The position numbers and the translations under genes are program-made. This document shows, in pieces, positions 16,528 to 25,044 of a stretch of DNA of 34,247 nt. How positions within the stretch are numbered: the first letter of the stretch is position 1; every line of letters begins with the position of its first letter. The notes under the pieces were generated by a model. The model made no database searches. It was not told the origin of the DNA and saw only the letters and a program-made list of their open reading frames with translations. Origin of the DNA: Myxococcaceae bacterium. GTDB taxonomy: Bacteria > Myxococcota > Myxococcia > Myxococcales > Myxococcaceae. The DNA lies in contig JAIBBQ010000054.1 in the NCBI GenBank assembly GCA_019694595.1, positions 1-34,247 on the forward strand, given 5' to 3'.

Positions 16528-18302
16528 CCGACGGCATCCCTCCCCTGGTGATGGGCGGCCGCTTCCGGGTGCTGAGTCACCTCGGCGGCGGCGGCATGTC
16601 GGAGGTGTACCTGGGAGAGCAGGTGTCCCTGGGCCGCAAGGTGGCGCTCAAGGTGCTCAAGCGCGACCTCGGCAAGCGCCCGGAGATGGCGGAGCGCTTC
16701 CGCCGCGAGGCGCGGCTGCTCTCGTCGGTCGACCACCCCGCGGTGGTCCGGGTCATCGACTTCGAGTCGTCGCCGGCCGCCACCATCCTCGTGCTGGAGC
16801 TCGCCGAGGGCGAGACGCTGGAGCAGCTGCACAAGCGCGAAGGGGCGCTGGCCCCGCCGCGGGCGATGGCGCTGCTCGCCCAGCTCGCCGAAGGGCTGAG
16901 CGCGATTCACGAGAAGGGCATCGTCCACCGGGACATCAAGCCGCAGAACGTGGTGGTGACGCCGTCGCCCCGCGGCGAGCTCGCCCGGCTGCTCGACTTC
17001 GGCATCGCGCGGCTGATGGAGCTGCCCGACGAGCCGGGGCCCGCGCTCGGCGGCATCAACCTGCGCATCTCGGGGCTCAACCCCATGCTGTCGCACCCCG
17101 GCCAGGTGGTGGGTACGCCGGCCTACGTGGCGCCGGAGCAGGCGACGGGCGGGGTGCTCGACGCGCGCACCGACGTCTACGCCTTCGGGGTGCTGGCCTA
17201 CCGGCTGCTCTCGGCGCAGTTCCCCTTCCCCGGCCCGGGCTCGAAGGAGTTCCTCCAGCAGCACGTGGAGGCGCCGCCGAAGCCGCTGGTGGAAGCCGCC
17301 CCCGCGCTGGAGAAGTCGCCCGAGCTGGTGGCGCTCGTCATGCAGTGCCTCGCCAAGAAGCCCGCCGACCGCCCGGCCGACGGCAAGGCGCTCGCCGCCG
17401 CGCTGTGGACGATGGTGGCCGCCAACCCGATGGAGTCGGCCATCACCACGCCGACGCGGCGGATGCTCTCGTCGCCGTCGGGCTCCACCCCGGTGCCGCC
17501 GCCCAAGCCGTCGGTGCTCGACGGGGTGCTGGCCACCGCGGGCGCGGTCTCGAACAAGAGCGTCCAGGGCGCGAAGGCCACGCTCGCCGCGGCCCAGGGC
17601 CTGAGCCCGCAGTGGCGACGCGCGGTCGGCCTCACCGCGCTGGCGGCGCTGCTGGTGCCCGCGGCGTGGGCCGCGTGGCCGCCGACGGTGGCCCAGCAGG
17701 CCGCCCACCTCATCGAGACCGGCGCGGCGGAGCAGGCGCTGGAGCAGCTCGAGCTGCGCGAGCTCGCCGCCCCGGGCGAGGTGCCGGAGCTGTCGGCGCT
17801 CGAGGTGGCCGCGCTCCACCGGCTCAACCGCCACGACGAGGAACGGGAGCGCCTGCGCAGCCGGCCGTACCAGACGCTGTACGCAGCGCACCCGCTGTTG
17901 CTGGAGGCGCTCGCCGAGGACATGGGCGCGCGCGAGGACGACGAGGAGCTGCGCAACCTCATGGGGCTCTTGCCGCCCGAGGTGCTGGACCCGCCGTTCC
18001 GCCTGCTGGCGAAGGGACCGCGCTCGCGCCGGCAGTGGGGCGCCCTGCGCTACCTCGACCGCAGCGACCGCGCGGGGAACCTGGACCGCGTCGAGCTCTA
18101 CGGCCGCGCGCTCAACGACGACGACTGCCGCATCCGCGCGCGGGCGGCGAGCCGGCTGGGCGAGCTGGGTGACGCCGACGCCATCGACGCGCTGCGCACG
18201 CTGTCGGAGCGCCCGAAGGACGAGCAGCGCGGCGAGAAGCTCAACTGCGGCCAGGACGAGGCCGCCGAGGCCATTCGCCAGCTGCGGCGCGGCAAGCACT
18301 GA
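16524..18302 (+). CDS. Eukaryotic-like Ser/Thr protein kinase with transmembrane helix
   Basis: 592 residues from the overlapping GTG. The kinase domain covers about residues 10-295: GGGGMSEVYLG (Gly-rich loop), VALKVLKRDL (ATP-binding Lys), HRDIKPQN near residue 135 (catalytic loop), LLDFGIARL (DFG), GTPAYVAPEQ (activation segment end) and DVYAFGVLAYRLL. All catalytic residues are present. An activation-loop insert (LGGINLRISGLN region) lengthens the segment between DFG and APE. After a Ser/Pro linker, one membrane helix lies near residues 367-390, followed by a ~200-residue helical outer domain with a HEAT/TPR-like look at its end (RIRARAASRLGELGDADAID). It is the fourth gene of the deoC-dksA-capA run, which suggests a coupled stress or envelope signal. 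Confidence 0.92.
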   Translation: MTDGIPPLVMGGRFRVLSHLGGGGMSEVYLGEQVSLGRKVALKVLKRDLGKRPEMAERFRREARLLSSVDHPAVVRVIDFESSPAATILVLELAEGETLEQLHKREGALAPPRAMALLAQLAEGLSAIHEKGIVHRDIKPQNVVVTPSPRGELARLLDFGIARLMELPDEPGPALGGINLRISGLNPMLSHPGQVVGTPAYVAPEQATGGVLDARTDVYAFGVLAYRLLSAQFPFPGPGSKEFLQQHVEAPPKPLVEAAPALEKSPELVALVMQCLAKKPADRPADGKALAAALWTMVAANPMESAITTPTRRMLSSPSGSTPVPPPKPSVLDGVLATAGAVSNKSVQGAKATLAAAQGLSPQWRRAVGLTALAALLVPAAWAAWPPTVAQQAAHLIETGAAEQALEQLELRELAAPGEVPELSALEVAALHRLNRHDEERERLRSRPYQTLYAAHPLLLEALAEDMGAREDDEELRNLMGLLPPEVLDPPFRLLAKGPRSRRQWGALRYLDRSDRAGNLDRVELYGRALNDDDCRIRARAASRLGELGDADAIDALRTLSERPKDEQRGEKLNCGQDEAAEAIRQLRRGKH

Positions 18303-18341
18303 CGGGCGGCGGCTCCCTCAAAGCGGGAGCGCGCCCGCCCG
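18303..18341. terminator. Two-tier GC hairpin between convergent genes
   Basis: CGGGCGG (18303-18309) pairs with CCGCCCG (18335-18341), and inside it GCTCCC (18312-18317) pairs with GGGAGC (18325-18330). It fills the 52-base gap between the kinase stop and the convergent gene end, so it may serve as a bidirectional terminator. No T-tract is present on either strand. Confidence 0.55.
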
Positions 18342-18354
18342 GACCTCGAGCGCT

Positions 18355-19590
18355 TCAGCGACCCAGCATCGCCGTCACCGCCTCGCGCGCCTGGGCCATC
18401 GAGAGGCGCTCGAGGTGCACCGCGCCCTCGTGCTCGGGGACGCGGGAGACGGCCTTGAACTTCGCCTCCACCGCGCTGCCCGCCGACAGCGACGTCGACA
18501 GCTCGCGCTCGGTGAATCGCTCGCCGCGGAACGACACCTGGGCCTCGAGGCCTGCGAGCACCGAGAGGTCGCCCACGCTCAGCGCGGCCTGCACCTTGGC
18601 GGCCTCGCGCGGGGCGACGGCGAAGGTCAGCTTCCCTTCTGCGCCGTGCCGGGCGAGCGCAGCGCCGCCCTTGGCTTCGGCCTCGAGGTGCACCAGGACC
18701 TCGGGCTTCCCACCTTCGAAGCGCGGCGCGCGCACCTCGTAGGTGGCCTTGGCTTCCACCTCGCCCCCGCCCTTGAGCGGCGCGAAGAGCGCCGCCACGT
18801 TCTCCACCGGGCTGTAGCCGTACGGCGTCTTCGGAGCGCCGAAGCGCGCGAGCGCCTCCGCGCTCACGTGCACCGAGGCCCGGTCGACGAGCCATTCCTT
18901 GCCGCCCTCGTCGCGCTCCACGCGGGTGCTCAGCTCGGCGACGGCGTGCAGCTTCCCTTCGACCTTGAGGGCCGCCCAGCCCGCGTCCTGGTGCGCGCGC
19001 AACTCGCTGCCGCTCGAGACCTCGGCCGCCTGGAGGTGCGCGGCGAGGTACGCGGGGTCGGAGAGCAGCTCGGAAGCGCCGGCGGCGAGCGCGCTCCCGC
19101 CGAAGGCCCCGGCCACTGCGCCCGCCACGCCCGCGCCGGCCAGCCGCTGGAAGAACTGCGAGGTCTCCTGGGTGCCGTGGAACCGCAGCTCCGCGCCGCC
19201 GCGCACCGCGGCCATGGCACCGGCGTGGTGGCCGAGGCCCAGGCCGAGCCGGGAAGCGTCGTCCACGGCCACCACGAAGTCCTCGCCGTCGCGGCGGACC
19301 TGCACCTTCGCGTCGGCGCCGCCGAGGAGCCCGTGGCCCCCCAGCGCCTCGGCCTTGAGCGTGCGCGACTCGCCCTCGTGGAAGCCTTCGAGCCACGCGT
19401 CGAGCCCCGCGCGGCGGGCGAGTGCACCGCCCAGCTGCTGGAAGAGGCCGCCCTGCGCCCGGCCCTGGTACGACTCCACGCGGTCGCCGTCGCGCGCGGG
19501 GCCCACGGTGTCGGTGGAAGAAGCGGTGAGCTCGCCTGCCGGCTCGAGCTCGAGCGCCTGGGTGCTGCGACCGTTGATTCGGGTGTCCAT
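18355..19590 (-). CDS. Large Ala/Gly-rich protein of unknown function
   Basis: 411 residues from an ATG with a GAGGA site about 10 bases upstream. No signal peptide. After a polar N-terminus (MDTRINGRSTQALELEPAGE), there is a helical GFHEGESRTLKAEALGGHGL part, a Gly-zipper-like hydrophobic segment (GVAGAVAGAFGGSALAAGAS, about residues 153-172) and then a series of amphipathic beta-type segments with repeated style (KVEGKLHAVAELSTRVE, VEAKATYEVRAPRF, LVHLEAEAKGG, KLTFAVAPREAAKVQAALSV). The overall look is of a secreted or surface-associated beta-rich protein lacking a classical signal, or an effector-like protein; both are guesses. No family recognised and no homologous neighbour. It stands alone between a hairpin and a divergent promoter. 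Confidence 0.65.
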   Translation of the reverse strand: MDTRINGRSTQALELEPAGELTASSTDTVGPARDGDRVESYQGRAQGGLFQQLGGALARRAGLDAWLEGFHEGESRTLKAEALGGHGLLGGADAKVQVRRDGEDFVVAVDDASRLGLGLGHHAGAMAAVRGGAELRFHGTQETSQFFQRLAGAGVAGAVAGAFGGSALAAGASELLSDPAYLAAHLQAAEVSSGSELRAHQDAGWAALKVEGKLHAVAELSTRVERDEGGKEWLVDRASVHVSAEALARFGAPKTPYGYSPVENVAALFAPLKGGGEVEAKATYEVRAPRFEGGKPEVLVHLEAEAKGGAALARHGAEGKLTFAVAPREAAKVQAALSVGDLSVLAGLEAQVSFRGERFTERELSTSLSAGSAVEAKFKAVSRVPEHEGAVHLERLSMAQAREAVTAMLGR

Positions 19591-19745
19591 GTCTTCACGT
19601 CCTCGTGGGGAATCGGGGGGAACGACCCCGGGGACCTGTGCGAGCGGGCCGCCACCGCAAGTGCTTGATGCCTCAGGGTCCTGGCCGGCGCCGGTGAGGA
19701 GGCCGTTTCGCCCGGCGGACAGGTGCGCTAGCCGCAGGCCCTCGC
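19591..19745. promoter_or_regulatory. Divergent promoter region with 10-bp palindrome
   Basis: 155 bases lie between the 411-residue gene and the DUF3105 gene. The perfect palindrome CCGGCGCCGG is at 19685-19694, about 50 bases before the DUF3105 start, a possible operator. No clear -35/-10 pair is seen. Confidence 0.3.
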
Positions 19746-20300
19746 ATGCGCCTGCTCCTGCCGACCCTCGCCTGCCTCGCCGCCAGTGCCTGCAGCGCCC
19801 GCGCTGGCCAGCAGGACGCAGGGCCTTCGGACAGCGGCATCCAGGTGGTGGTGCTCGACGGTGGGGTGCGGCACGCCGCCCTGCCCCCGGCGAAGCACCT
19901 CGCCTCGTGCAGCGACATGGCGTGCGGCAACGGCCTCGAGCCGCCGATGGGGGGCGACCACTGCCCGATGTGGCTGCCGTGCCGGGCGTACACCGAGGCC
20001 CAGCCGCGCTGTCAGTACCTGCACAACCTGGAGCACGGGCACGCGGTGCTGGCCTGGAACTGTCCCCAGGGCTGCCCGGACCTGGTGGCGCGGCTCACCC
20101 AGGAATTCAACGACCGCCAGGCGGATCCGTCGCTGCGCCGCATCCTGGTGACGCCCGACCCGCAGCTGTCGAAACGCATGGCGGTGATGGTGTGGGGCTG
20201 GGCGTGGGCGGGCGACGACTTCGACGAGGCCGCGGTGCGCGAGGTGCTCTCGCACCAGGACCTCGAGGCGCCCGAGGCCGGGCTGGGGTGCGACAAGTGA
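19746..20300 (+). CDS. DUF3105 domain lipoprotein or exported protein
   Basis: 184 residues. The N-terminus MRLLLPTLACLAASAC looks like a lipoprotein signal with an imperfect lipobox (ASAC), followed by a short Asp/Ser linker. The DUF3105 core is visible: GNGLEPPMGGDHCPMW, then YLHNLEHGHAVLAWNC, with the conserved HNLEHG motif, a VTPDPQLSKRMAVMVWGWAW segment and a helical end. Family function is unknown. Members often have His residues that could bind a metal. Six cysteines in the mature part (CSDMAC, HCPMWLPC, NCPQGC) suggest disulfides. It is translationally coupled by GTGA to the metallophosphoesterase. Confidence 0.75.
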   Translation: MRLLLPTLACLAASACSARAGQQDAGPSDSGIQVVVLDGGVRHAALPPAKHLASCSDMACGNGLEPPMGGDHCPMWLPCRAYTEAQPRCQYLHNLEHGHAVLAWNCPQGCPDLVARLTQEFNDRQADPSLRRILVTPDPQLSKRMAVMVWGWAWAGDDFDEAAVREVLSHQDLEAPEAGLGCDK

Positions 20301-21034
20301 AGCTCTTCGCCATCGGCGACACCCACCTGCCGTCGACCCGCAACAAGGACATGGACCGCTTCGGCTGGTCCGGGCACCCGGGCCCGCTGCAGAAGGCGTG
20401 GGACGAGAAGGTGGGCCCCGATGACGCCATCATCGTGGCCGGCGACATCAGCTGGGCGACCCGCTCCACCGAGGTGCTGGACGACCTGGCCTGGCTCGAC
20501 GCACGCCCGGGCAAGAAGGTGCTGGTGAAGGGCAACCACGACTACTGGTGGCCGGACTCGGGCCCCAAGCGCAAGGCGCTGCTCGAGCCGTTCCGTTCCA
20601 TCGTGGGCGTCATTCACAACTGCGCGGTGGAAGTGGGCCCCTTCCTCATCGCCGGCGCACGGCTGTGGACCACGCCGGAAGCGCCCGAGATGCCGGGCGG
20701 CGAGATGGGCGACGAGGAAGCGAGCACCGACTACGTCACCCGCGAGTCGGGGCGGCTCACCCTGTCGCTCGACGACGCGCGCGCTCGCCACGCGAAGAAC
20801 CCGGCGCTGCGCAAGGTGGCCGCGGTGCACTTCCCGCCGCTGTACGCCAACGCCGCGCCGACGGCCTTCTCCACGCTCCTCGAGGCCTGGAAGCCGGAGG
20901 TCTGCGTCTACGGGCACCTCCACGGACCGGGCATCGGCTGCGGCTTCGTCGGCGAGCGGGAAGCGGTGCGCTACGTGCTGGCGTCGTGCGATGCGGCGGG
21001 CTTCTCGCCGGTGCTCCTGCTCGACGTGCCGTGA
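20297..21034 (+). CDS. Calcineurin-like metallophosphoesterase
   Basis: 245 residues from the GTG of a GTGA overlap. The dimetal phosphoesterase motifs are all present: FAIGDTHLP at residues 4-12, VAGDISWA, VKGNHDYWW, AAVHFPPLY and YGHLHGPG near residue 209. This is a cytoplasmic form with no signal peptide. Similar proteins with the GDTHL...GDISWA...HFPP pattern are widespread; the phosphate ester substrate is unknown. It is the middle gene of a three-gene coupled unit with the DUF3105 protein before it and an alpha/beta hydrolase after it, the latter again through a GTGA overlap. Confidence 0.9.
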   Translation: MKLFAIGDTHLPSTRNKDMDRFGWSGHPGPLQKAWDEKVGPDDAIIVAGDISWATRSTEVLDDLAWLDARPGKKVLVKGNHDYWWPDSGPKRKALLEPFRSIVGVIHNCAVEVGPFLIAGARLWTTPEAPEMPGGEMGDEEASTDYVTRESGRLTLSLDDARARHAKNPALRKVAAVHFPPLYANAAPTAFSTLLEAWKPEVCVYGHLHGPGIGCGFVGEREAVRYVLASCDAAGFSPVLLLDVP

Positions 21035-22011
21035 AGGGCCCCTGGGAACGCCTCACCCTGCCGTGGACGCCCGACGAGGTGTACCGGGTGCCGACGGCCG
21101 ACGGCGCCGCGGTGACGCTGGGCCGCTGGCGGCCGCGGGGCGAGGCCCGCCGGGGGCCGGTGATTCTCTGCCACGGCCTGGGGACCAACCGCTTCGACCT
21201 CGACTTCGACGAGCGGCTGTCGCTGGCGCGCTTCCTCGCGCGCCGCGGCTTCGAGAGCTGGGTGCTGGAGCTGCGTGGACGCGGCCTGTCGGGCCCGCCC
21301 CACGAGGCGAGCTTCGACGACCAGGTGGAAGGCGACGTGGAGGCGGCGCTGCGCACGGTGATTTCCACCGGCGCGGCGAAGGTGGCGTGGGTGGGACACT
21401 CCAAGGGCGGGTTGCTCGCGCTGGCGCACCTCGCGCGCCACCCGGCCGCGCCCATCTCGGCGCTGGTGACGCTGGGCACGCCCTTCAGCTTTCACGGGCA
21501 GCCGGGCCTGAGCCGCTTCATCGAGTGGCTCTCGCCCGCCTTCCGGCGCACGGCGCTGCCGCTCAAGGCGGCGGCGCGGCTGGCGGCGCCGCTCGGCCTG
21601 CCACCGAGTCCGATGAGCCCGTACCTGCTCAACCGCGACAACGTGGATCCGCTGGTGGTGCAGCAGTCGCTCGCCAACGCGGTGGAAGACCTGCTGGGCG
21701 GCGTGGTGCGCCAGTTCGCCCACTGGTCGCGCACCGGCACGCTCACCGCGCTCGACGGCTTCGACTACCGCGCGGGCCTGAAGGACGTGCGGGTGCCGCT
21801 GCTCGCCCTCGCCGGCGCGAAGGACCTGCTGGCGCCGGAAGACGCGGTGCGCGCGGTGCTCGCCCACCACGGCGGGCCCGGCGAGGTGCGCACGCTGGGC
21901 CACGCGACGGGCTTCCGCGGCGACTACGGCCACGGCGACCTCACCATCGGCCGGCACGCGCCCGACGAGGTGTTCCCGGTGGTGGCCGAGTTCCTCGAGC
22001 GGCACGCCTGA
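21031..22011 (+). CDS. Alpha/beta-fold hydrolase
   Basis: 326 residues from a GTG overlapping the preceding stop. The alpha/beta hydrolase pattern is clear: VILCHGLGTNRFDLD (oxyanion loop, residues 45-58), WVLELRGRGLSGPP, and VGHSKGG with Ser124 as nucleophile. The acid is probably the Asp in LAGAKDLLAPEDA near residue 265 and the His is that of DYGHGDL near residue 303. The long lid segment between them (SPAFRRTALPLKAAARLAAP) is hydrophobic, as in lipases and esterases acting on lipid-like substrates. The early segment PWTPDEVYRVPTADGAAVTLGR resembles members near polyhydroxyalkanoate or lipase families. The exact substrate is not predicted. It is convergent with uppP, seven bases apart. Confidence 0.87.
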   Translation: MKGPWERLTLPWTPDEVYRVPTADGAAVTLGRWRPRGEARRGPVILCHGLGTNRFDLDFDERLSLARFLARRGFESWVLELRGRGLSGPPHEASFDDQVEGDVEAALRTVISTGAAKVAWVGHSKGGLLALAHLARHPAAPISALVTLGTPFSFHGQPGLSRFIEWLSPAFRRTALPLKAAARLAAPLGLPPSPMSPYLLNRDNVDPLVVQQSLANAVEDLLGGVVRQFAHWSRTGTLTALDGFDYRAGLKDVRVPLLALAGAKDLLAPEDAVRAVLAHHGGPGEVRTLGHATGFRGDYGHGDLTIGRHAPDEVFPVVAEFLERHA

Positions 22012-22018
22012 GGCGACG

Positions 22019-22840
22019 TCAGGGCTGCAGCACGCCCGCGCCGAGCAAGGCGAAGAGCGCGAGCCCCAGCACCACGCGGTAGACGATGAAGACCAGCGTC
22101 GAGCGGGTGCGCAGGAACTGGAGCAGCCCGTGAATCGCCAGCATGCCGGAGACGAAGCTCACCACCGTGCCGATGACCAGCGCCGAGGTCTCCGGCCGCT
22201 CCGAGGCTTCGAGCAGGTGCTTGAGCTCGAACACTCCGGCGAGGCCGGTGGCCGGAATCGAGAGCAGGAAGGAGTACCGGGCCGCCGCCTCGCGGGTGAG
22301 GCCGACCAGGAGGCCCCCGGTCAACGTGGTGCCCGAGCGCGAGCTGCCCGGAATGAGCGCCAGCGACTGGCACAGGCCGATGACCACGCCGTCCTTCAGC
22401 GTCAGCGACTCCAGCGGGCGATTCTTGGCGGCGACCTTCTCCACCACCGCCAGCACCGCGGCGAGCACGATGAGCGAGCCGGCGATGACCCACAGCGAGC
22501 GCAGCGAGCCTTCGATGTGCTTCTTGAGCAAGAGCCCGCCCAGGCCGATGGGAATGGTGCCCAGGCCGACGAACCAGGCGAGGCGCGAGTCGACGGTGCC
22601 GAAGGGCGCCCTCGCCAGGAGCCCCTGCACGAAGGCCTTGAGGAGCCGGGTGAGGTCCTTGGCGAAGTACACCAGCACCGCGGCCACCGTGCCGAGCTGG
22701 ATGACGGCCGAGTACGCCGCACCCGGGTCGCCCCAGCCGAGCAGCGAGGGGACGATCTTCAGGTGCGCGGTGCTGCTGATGGGGAGGAACTCGGTGATGC
22801 CCTGGACGAGGCCGAGCACCACCGCTTCGAGCACGCTCAT
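22019..22840 (-). CDS. uppP: Undecaprenyl-diphosphatase
   Basis: Integral membrane phosphatase that turns undecaprenyl diphosphate into the monophosphate carrier for peptidoglycan and polysaccharide synthesis; also confers bacitracin resistance. 273 residues from the ATG at 22840, the usual length. Motifs: VLGLVQGITEFLPISSTAHL at the N-terminus (the E/Q-rich motif with Glu) and LIPGSSRSGTTLTGGLLVG, the PGxSRSG phosphate loop. About eight hydrophobic segments. The longer open frame upstream to 23113 is antisense to the PilZ gene's other frame and was rejected as start. It begins 16 bases after the PilZ stop and is likely cotranscribed with metK and the PilZ gene. Confidence 0.95.
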   Translation of the reverse strand: MSVLEAVVLGLVQGITEFLPISSTAHLKIVPSLLGWGDPGAAYSAVIQLGTVAAVLVYFAKDLTRLLKAFVQGLLARAPFGTVDSRLAWFVGLGTIPIGLGGLLLKKHIEGSLRSLWVIAGSLIVLAAVLAVVEKVAAKNRPLESLTLKDGVVIGLCQSLALIPGSSRSGTTLTGGLLVGLTREAAARYSFLLSIPATGLAGVFELKHLLEASERPETSALVIGTVVSFVSGMLAIHGLLQFLRTRSTLVFIVYRVVLGLALFALLGAGVLQP

Positions 22841-22856
22841 CGCCGCCGCAGCGCTT

Positions 22857-23756
22857 TCAGGTCTGGCCCCAGACGTCGCCGCCGAGCTCGGCGCGGCGCA
22901 GCTCCCACGCGGCGAGCACGTCGATGGTCCGGTCGAGCCAGTCGGAGGTGACGGTGGTGCCGCGGGCCGCCGAGTACTCCTCGAGGAAGACCTTGAGGCG
23001 CGGCGCCAGGAAGTGCGTCGCCAGCACCACCTCGCTGCCGTCGAGGTACTCCGCGAAGCGCACCGCGAAGCCGCTCTGGCCTTCGAGCGTCTCCACGCGC
23101 ACCACGGGGCCACGAGCGCGGACCTCGCGGCCCTCGTCGCCCAGGGTGAGCGTCACCTCGAGCTCGGTGCCGAGCTTGAGGAAGAAGGTGCTCTGGAAGA
23201 AGACGCCGCCGACGCTGATGTTGTCGGTGGGGAGCGTGGCCTCGAACGACCGGCCCGGGTGGCCGACCAGCGCGAGCCGCGCGTGGACCTTGAGCTCGGA
23301 GCGCGGGTAGCGCCGCCTGGAGACGCCGCTCTTGGCGTCGGCCTTGGGCGGCTCGACGAGCCGCCGCGCGGGGGCCTTCACCGAGGTCGCGCTCTTCACC
23401 TCGGCGGCGCTGGGCGCGGGCGCCGCGGGAGCCTTCGCTGCGGGAGCGGCAGGCTTGGCGGCGGGCTTCACCGCCGGCGTGCCGCGCACCGGCACCACGG
23501 GCAAGGGCTTCGCCTTGAGCACCGCGGTGGCCGCCGGGCGGACGCCGGCCGCGTGTCCGGGCGACGCCGAGCGCGCCCCCGCGAGCAGCGCGGCGCGCAC
23601 CTTGGCGGCCTTGCTGGATTCGACGCCGGCGCCCTTGGCGAGCGCGGCGACGAGTGGATCCTTCACTGGAACGGCGGCCGGCATGGCCAGACGGGTTCCC
23701 AGCCCGCGGGCGCGGGCCGAGAGGCTCGTCGGGGCTGGCTTCTTTCCGTTCGCCAC
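22857..23756 (-). CDS. PilZ domain protein with long Ala/Pro/Lys-rich N-terminus
   Basis: 299 residues. The first ~140 residues are low complexity and basic (AVKPAAKPAAPAAKAPAAP), probably disordered. A PilZ domain follows: RRRYPR at 147-152 supplies the RxxxR motif and DNISVGG at 178-184 the D/NxSxxG motif, so binding of cyclic di-GMP is predicted. A C-terminal helical segment (LKVFLEEYSAARGTTVTSDW) of about 60 residues has no recognised match. The start is a GTG at 23756 with no clear ribosome-binding site; the ATG at 23684 is an alternative. It lies 11 bases after metK and 16 before uppP, linking c-di-GMP sensing to envelope metabolism by position only. Confidence 0.85.
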   Translation of the reverse strand: MANGKKPAPTSLSARARGLGTRLAMPAAVPVKDPLVAALAKGAGVESSKAAKVRAALLAGARSASPGHAAGVRPAATAVLKAKPLPVVPVRGTPAVKPAAKPAAPAAKAPAAPAPSAAEVKSATSVKAPARRLVEPPKADAKSGVSRRRYPRSELKVHARLALVGHPGRSFEATLPTDNISVGGVFFQSTFFLKLGTELEVTLTLGDEGREVRARGPVVRVETLEGQSGFAVRFAEYLDGSEVVLATHFLAPRLKVFLEEYSAARGTTVTSDWLDRTIDVLAAWELRRAELGGDVWGQT

Positions 23757-23767
23757 GGAAGAAACCG

Positions 23768-24943
23768 TCAGACCGCCTTGAGCCGCGACTGACCGACCGC
23801 GTCGCGCAGCGCGTCCTTCTTGTCGGTGCGCTCCCAGGTGAACTCCTTCTCGGAGCGGCCGAAGTGACCGTACGCGGCGGTGCGCTGGTAGATGGGGCGC
23901 AGCAGGTCGAGGTGCTCGATGATGGCGCGCGGCTTGAGGCCGAAGACCTCGCGCACGGCGGCGACGATCTTCTTTTCCGGCACGGTGGCGGTGCCGAAGG
24001 TCTCGACCAGCACGCTCACGGGCTCGGCGACACCGATGGCGTAGCTGACCTGCACCTCGCAGCGGCGCGCGAGGCCCGCGGCGACGACGTTCTTGGCGAC
24101 GTAGCGGCCCATGTACGCGGCCGAGCGGTCGACCTTCGACGGATCCTTGCCGGAGAAGGCGCCGCCGCCGTGACGGCCCATGCCGCCGTAGGTGTCGACG
24201 ATGATCTTGCGGCCGGTGACGCCGGAGTCGCCCATGGGGCCGCCGATGACGAAGCGGCCGGTGGGGTTGATGAAGAACTTGGTCTTCTTGTCGAGGAGCT
24301 TGCTGGGCAGCGCCTTGTGGATCACGTCCGACATGATGGCGTCGTGGATCTTCTTGTTGCTCGCCTCCTCGGCGTGCTGGGTCGACACCACCACCGCGTC
24401 GATGCGCGCCGGGCGGCCGTTCTTGTACTCCACGGTCACCTGGCTCTTGCCGTCAGGGCGGATCCACGGGTGCTGCTTGCGGCGCGCGTTGGCGAGCTGC
24501 TTGGTGAGCAGGTGCGCGTAGTGAATCGGCGCCGGCATCAGCTCGGGCGTCTCGTCGCAGGCGTAGCCGAACATCATTCCCTGGTCGCCGGCGCCCTGCT
24601 CCTTGTTCTTCTTCTCGTCGACGCCGCGGGCGATGTCCTGCGACTGGCCTTCGATGGCCACCATCACGCCGCAGGTGTTGCCGTCGTAGCCCATCGCGCT
24701 GTCGGTGTAGCCAATGCGGCAGATGGTGCTGCGGACGATCTTGGGGATGTCCACCCACGCGTTGGTGGTGACCTCACCGGCGACGATGGCCAGACCGGTC
24801 TTCACCAGGGTCTCGACGGCGACGCGCGCGTACGGGTCCTTGGCGACGAGCGCGTCGACCACGCCGTCGGAGATCTGATCCGCGATCTTGTCCGGGTGAC
24901 CTTCGGTGACGGACTCGGAAGTGAAGAGATAGTCCTGCGGCAT
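23768..24943 (-). CDS. metK: S-adenosylmethionine synthetase
   Basis: Makes SAM from methionine and ATP. 391 residues from the ATG at 24943, which is preceded by AAGGAAAG. Signature segments: [20 protein letters not shown] at the N-terminus (GHPDK), [12 protein letters not shown] (hexapeptide-type motif), [20 protein letters not shown] (the GGGAFSxKD motif), [10 protein letters not shown] and YGHFGR near the C-terminus. Assignment is certain. The frame upstream to 26014 is open but noncoding on that strand, overlapping mlaC and the glutathione transferase. The gene leads a likely metK-PilZ-uppP operon. Confidence 0.97.
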   Translation of the reverse strand: MPQDYLFTSESVTEGHPDKIADQISDGVVDALVAKDPYARVAVETLVKTGLAIVAGEVTTNAWVDIPKIVRSTICRIGYTDSAMGYDGNTCGVMVAIEGQSQDIARGVDEKKNKEQGAGDQGMMFGYACDETPELMPAPIHYAHLLTKQLANARRKQHPWIRPDGKSQVTVEYKNGRPARIDAVVVSTQHAEEASNKKIHDAIMSDVIHKALPSKLLDKKTKFFINPTGRFVIGGPMGDSGVTGRKIIVDTYGGMGRHGGGAFSGKDPSKVDRSAAYMGRYVAKNVVAAGLARRCEVQVSYAIGVAEPVSVLVETFGTATVPEKKIVAAVREVFGLKPRAIIEHLDLLRPIYQRTAAYGHFGRSEKEFTWERTDKKDALRDAVGQSRLKAV

Positions 24944-25001
24944 GGTCGTCGCTTTCCTTCGAAGGGGCGCGCGGTCGGCACGATGGTCGAAAGGCGCGCG
25001 A

Positions 25002-25044
25002 GTTTGACCCCGGCTCATTGCACCGCACCTGCGCACTGTCAAAC
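25002..25044. promoter_or_regulatory. Inverted repeat and TTGACA box between metK and mlaC
   Basis: GTTTGAC (25002-25008) and GTCAAAC (25038-25044) form a perfect 7-bp inverted repeat with 29 bases between, inside the 177-base gap between divergent metK and mlaC. On the minus strand, TTGACA (25042-25037) is a perfect -35 box for metK. The best -10 at 16 bases spacing is CAATGA (25020-25015), which is weak. On the plus strand, TTGACC (25004-25009) could serve mlaC. No SAM riboswitch is recognised. Confidence 0.4.

Noticed and set aside
15834-18299. 821-residue open frame antisense to the CapA-like and kinase genes
   Set aside because: Composition is that of an antisense shadow (Leu, Arg, His, Gln rich), no domain is recognised, and both sense genes have full family motifs.
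22019-23113. Longer uppP start at 23113
   Set aside because: The added residues overlap the PilZ gene in another frame and are Arg/Ser rich; MSVLEAVVLGLVQG at 22840 is the family start.
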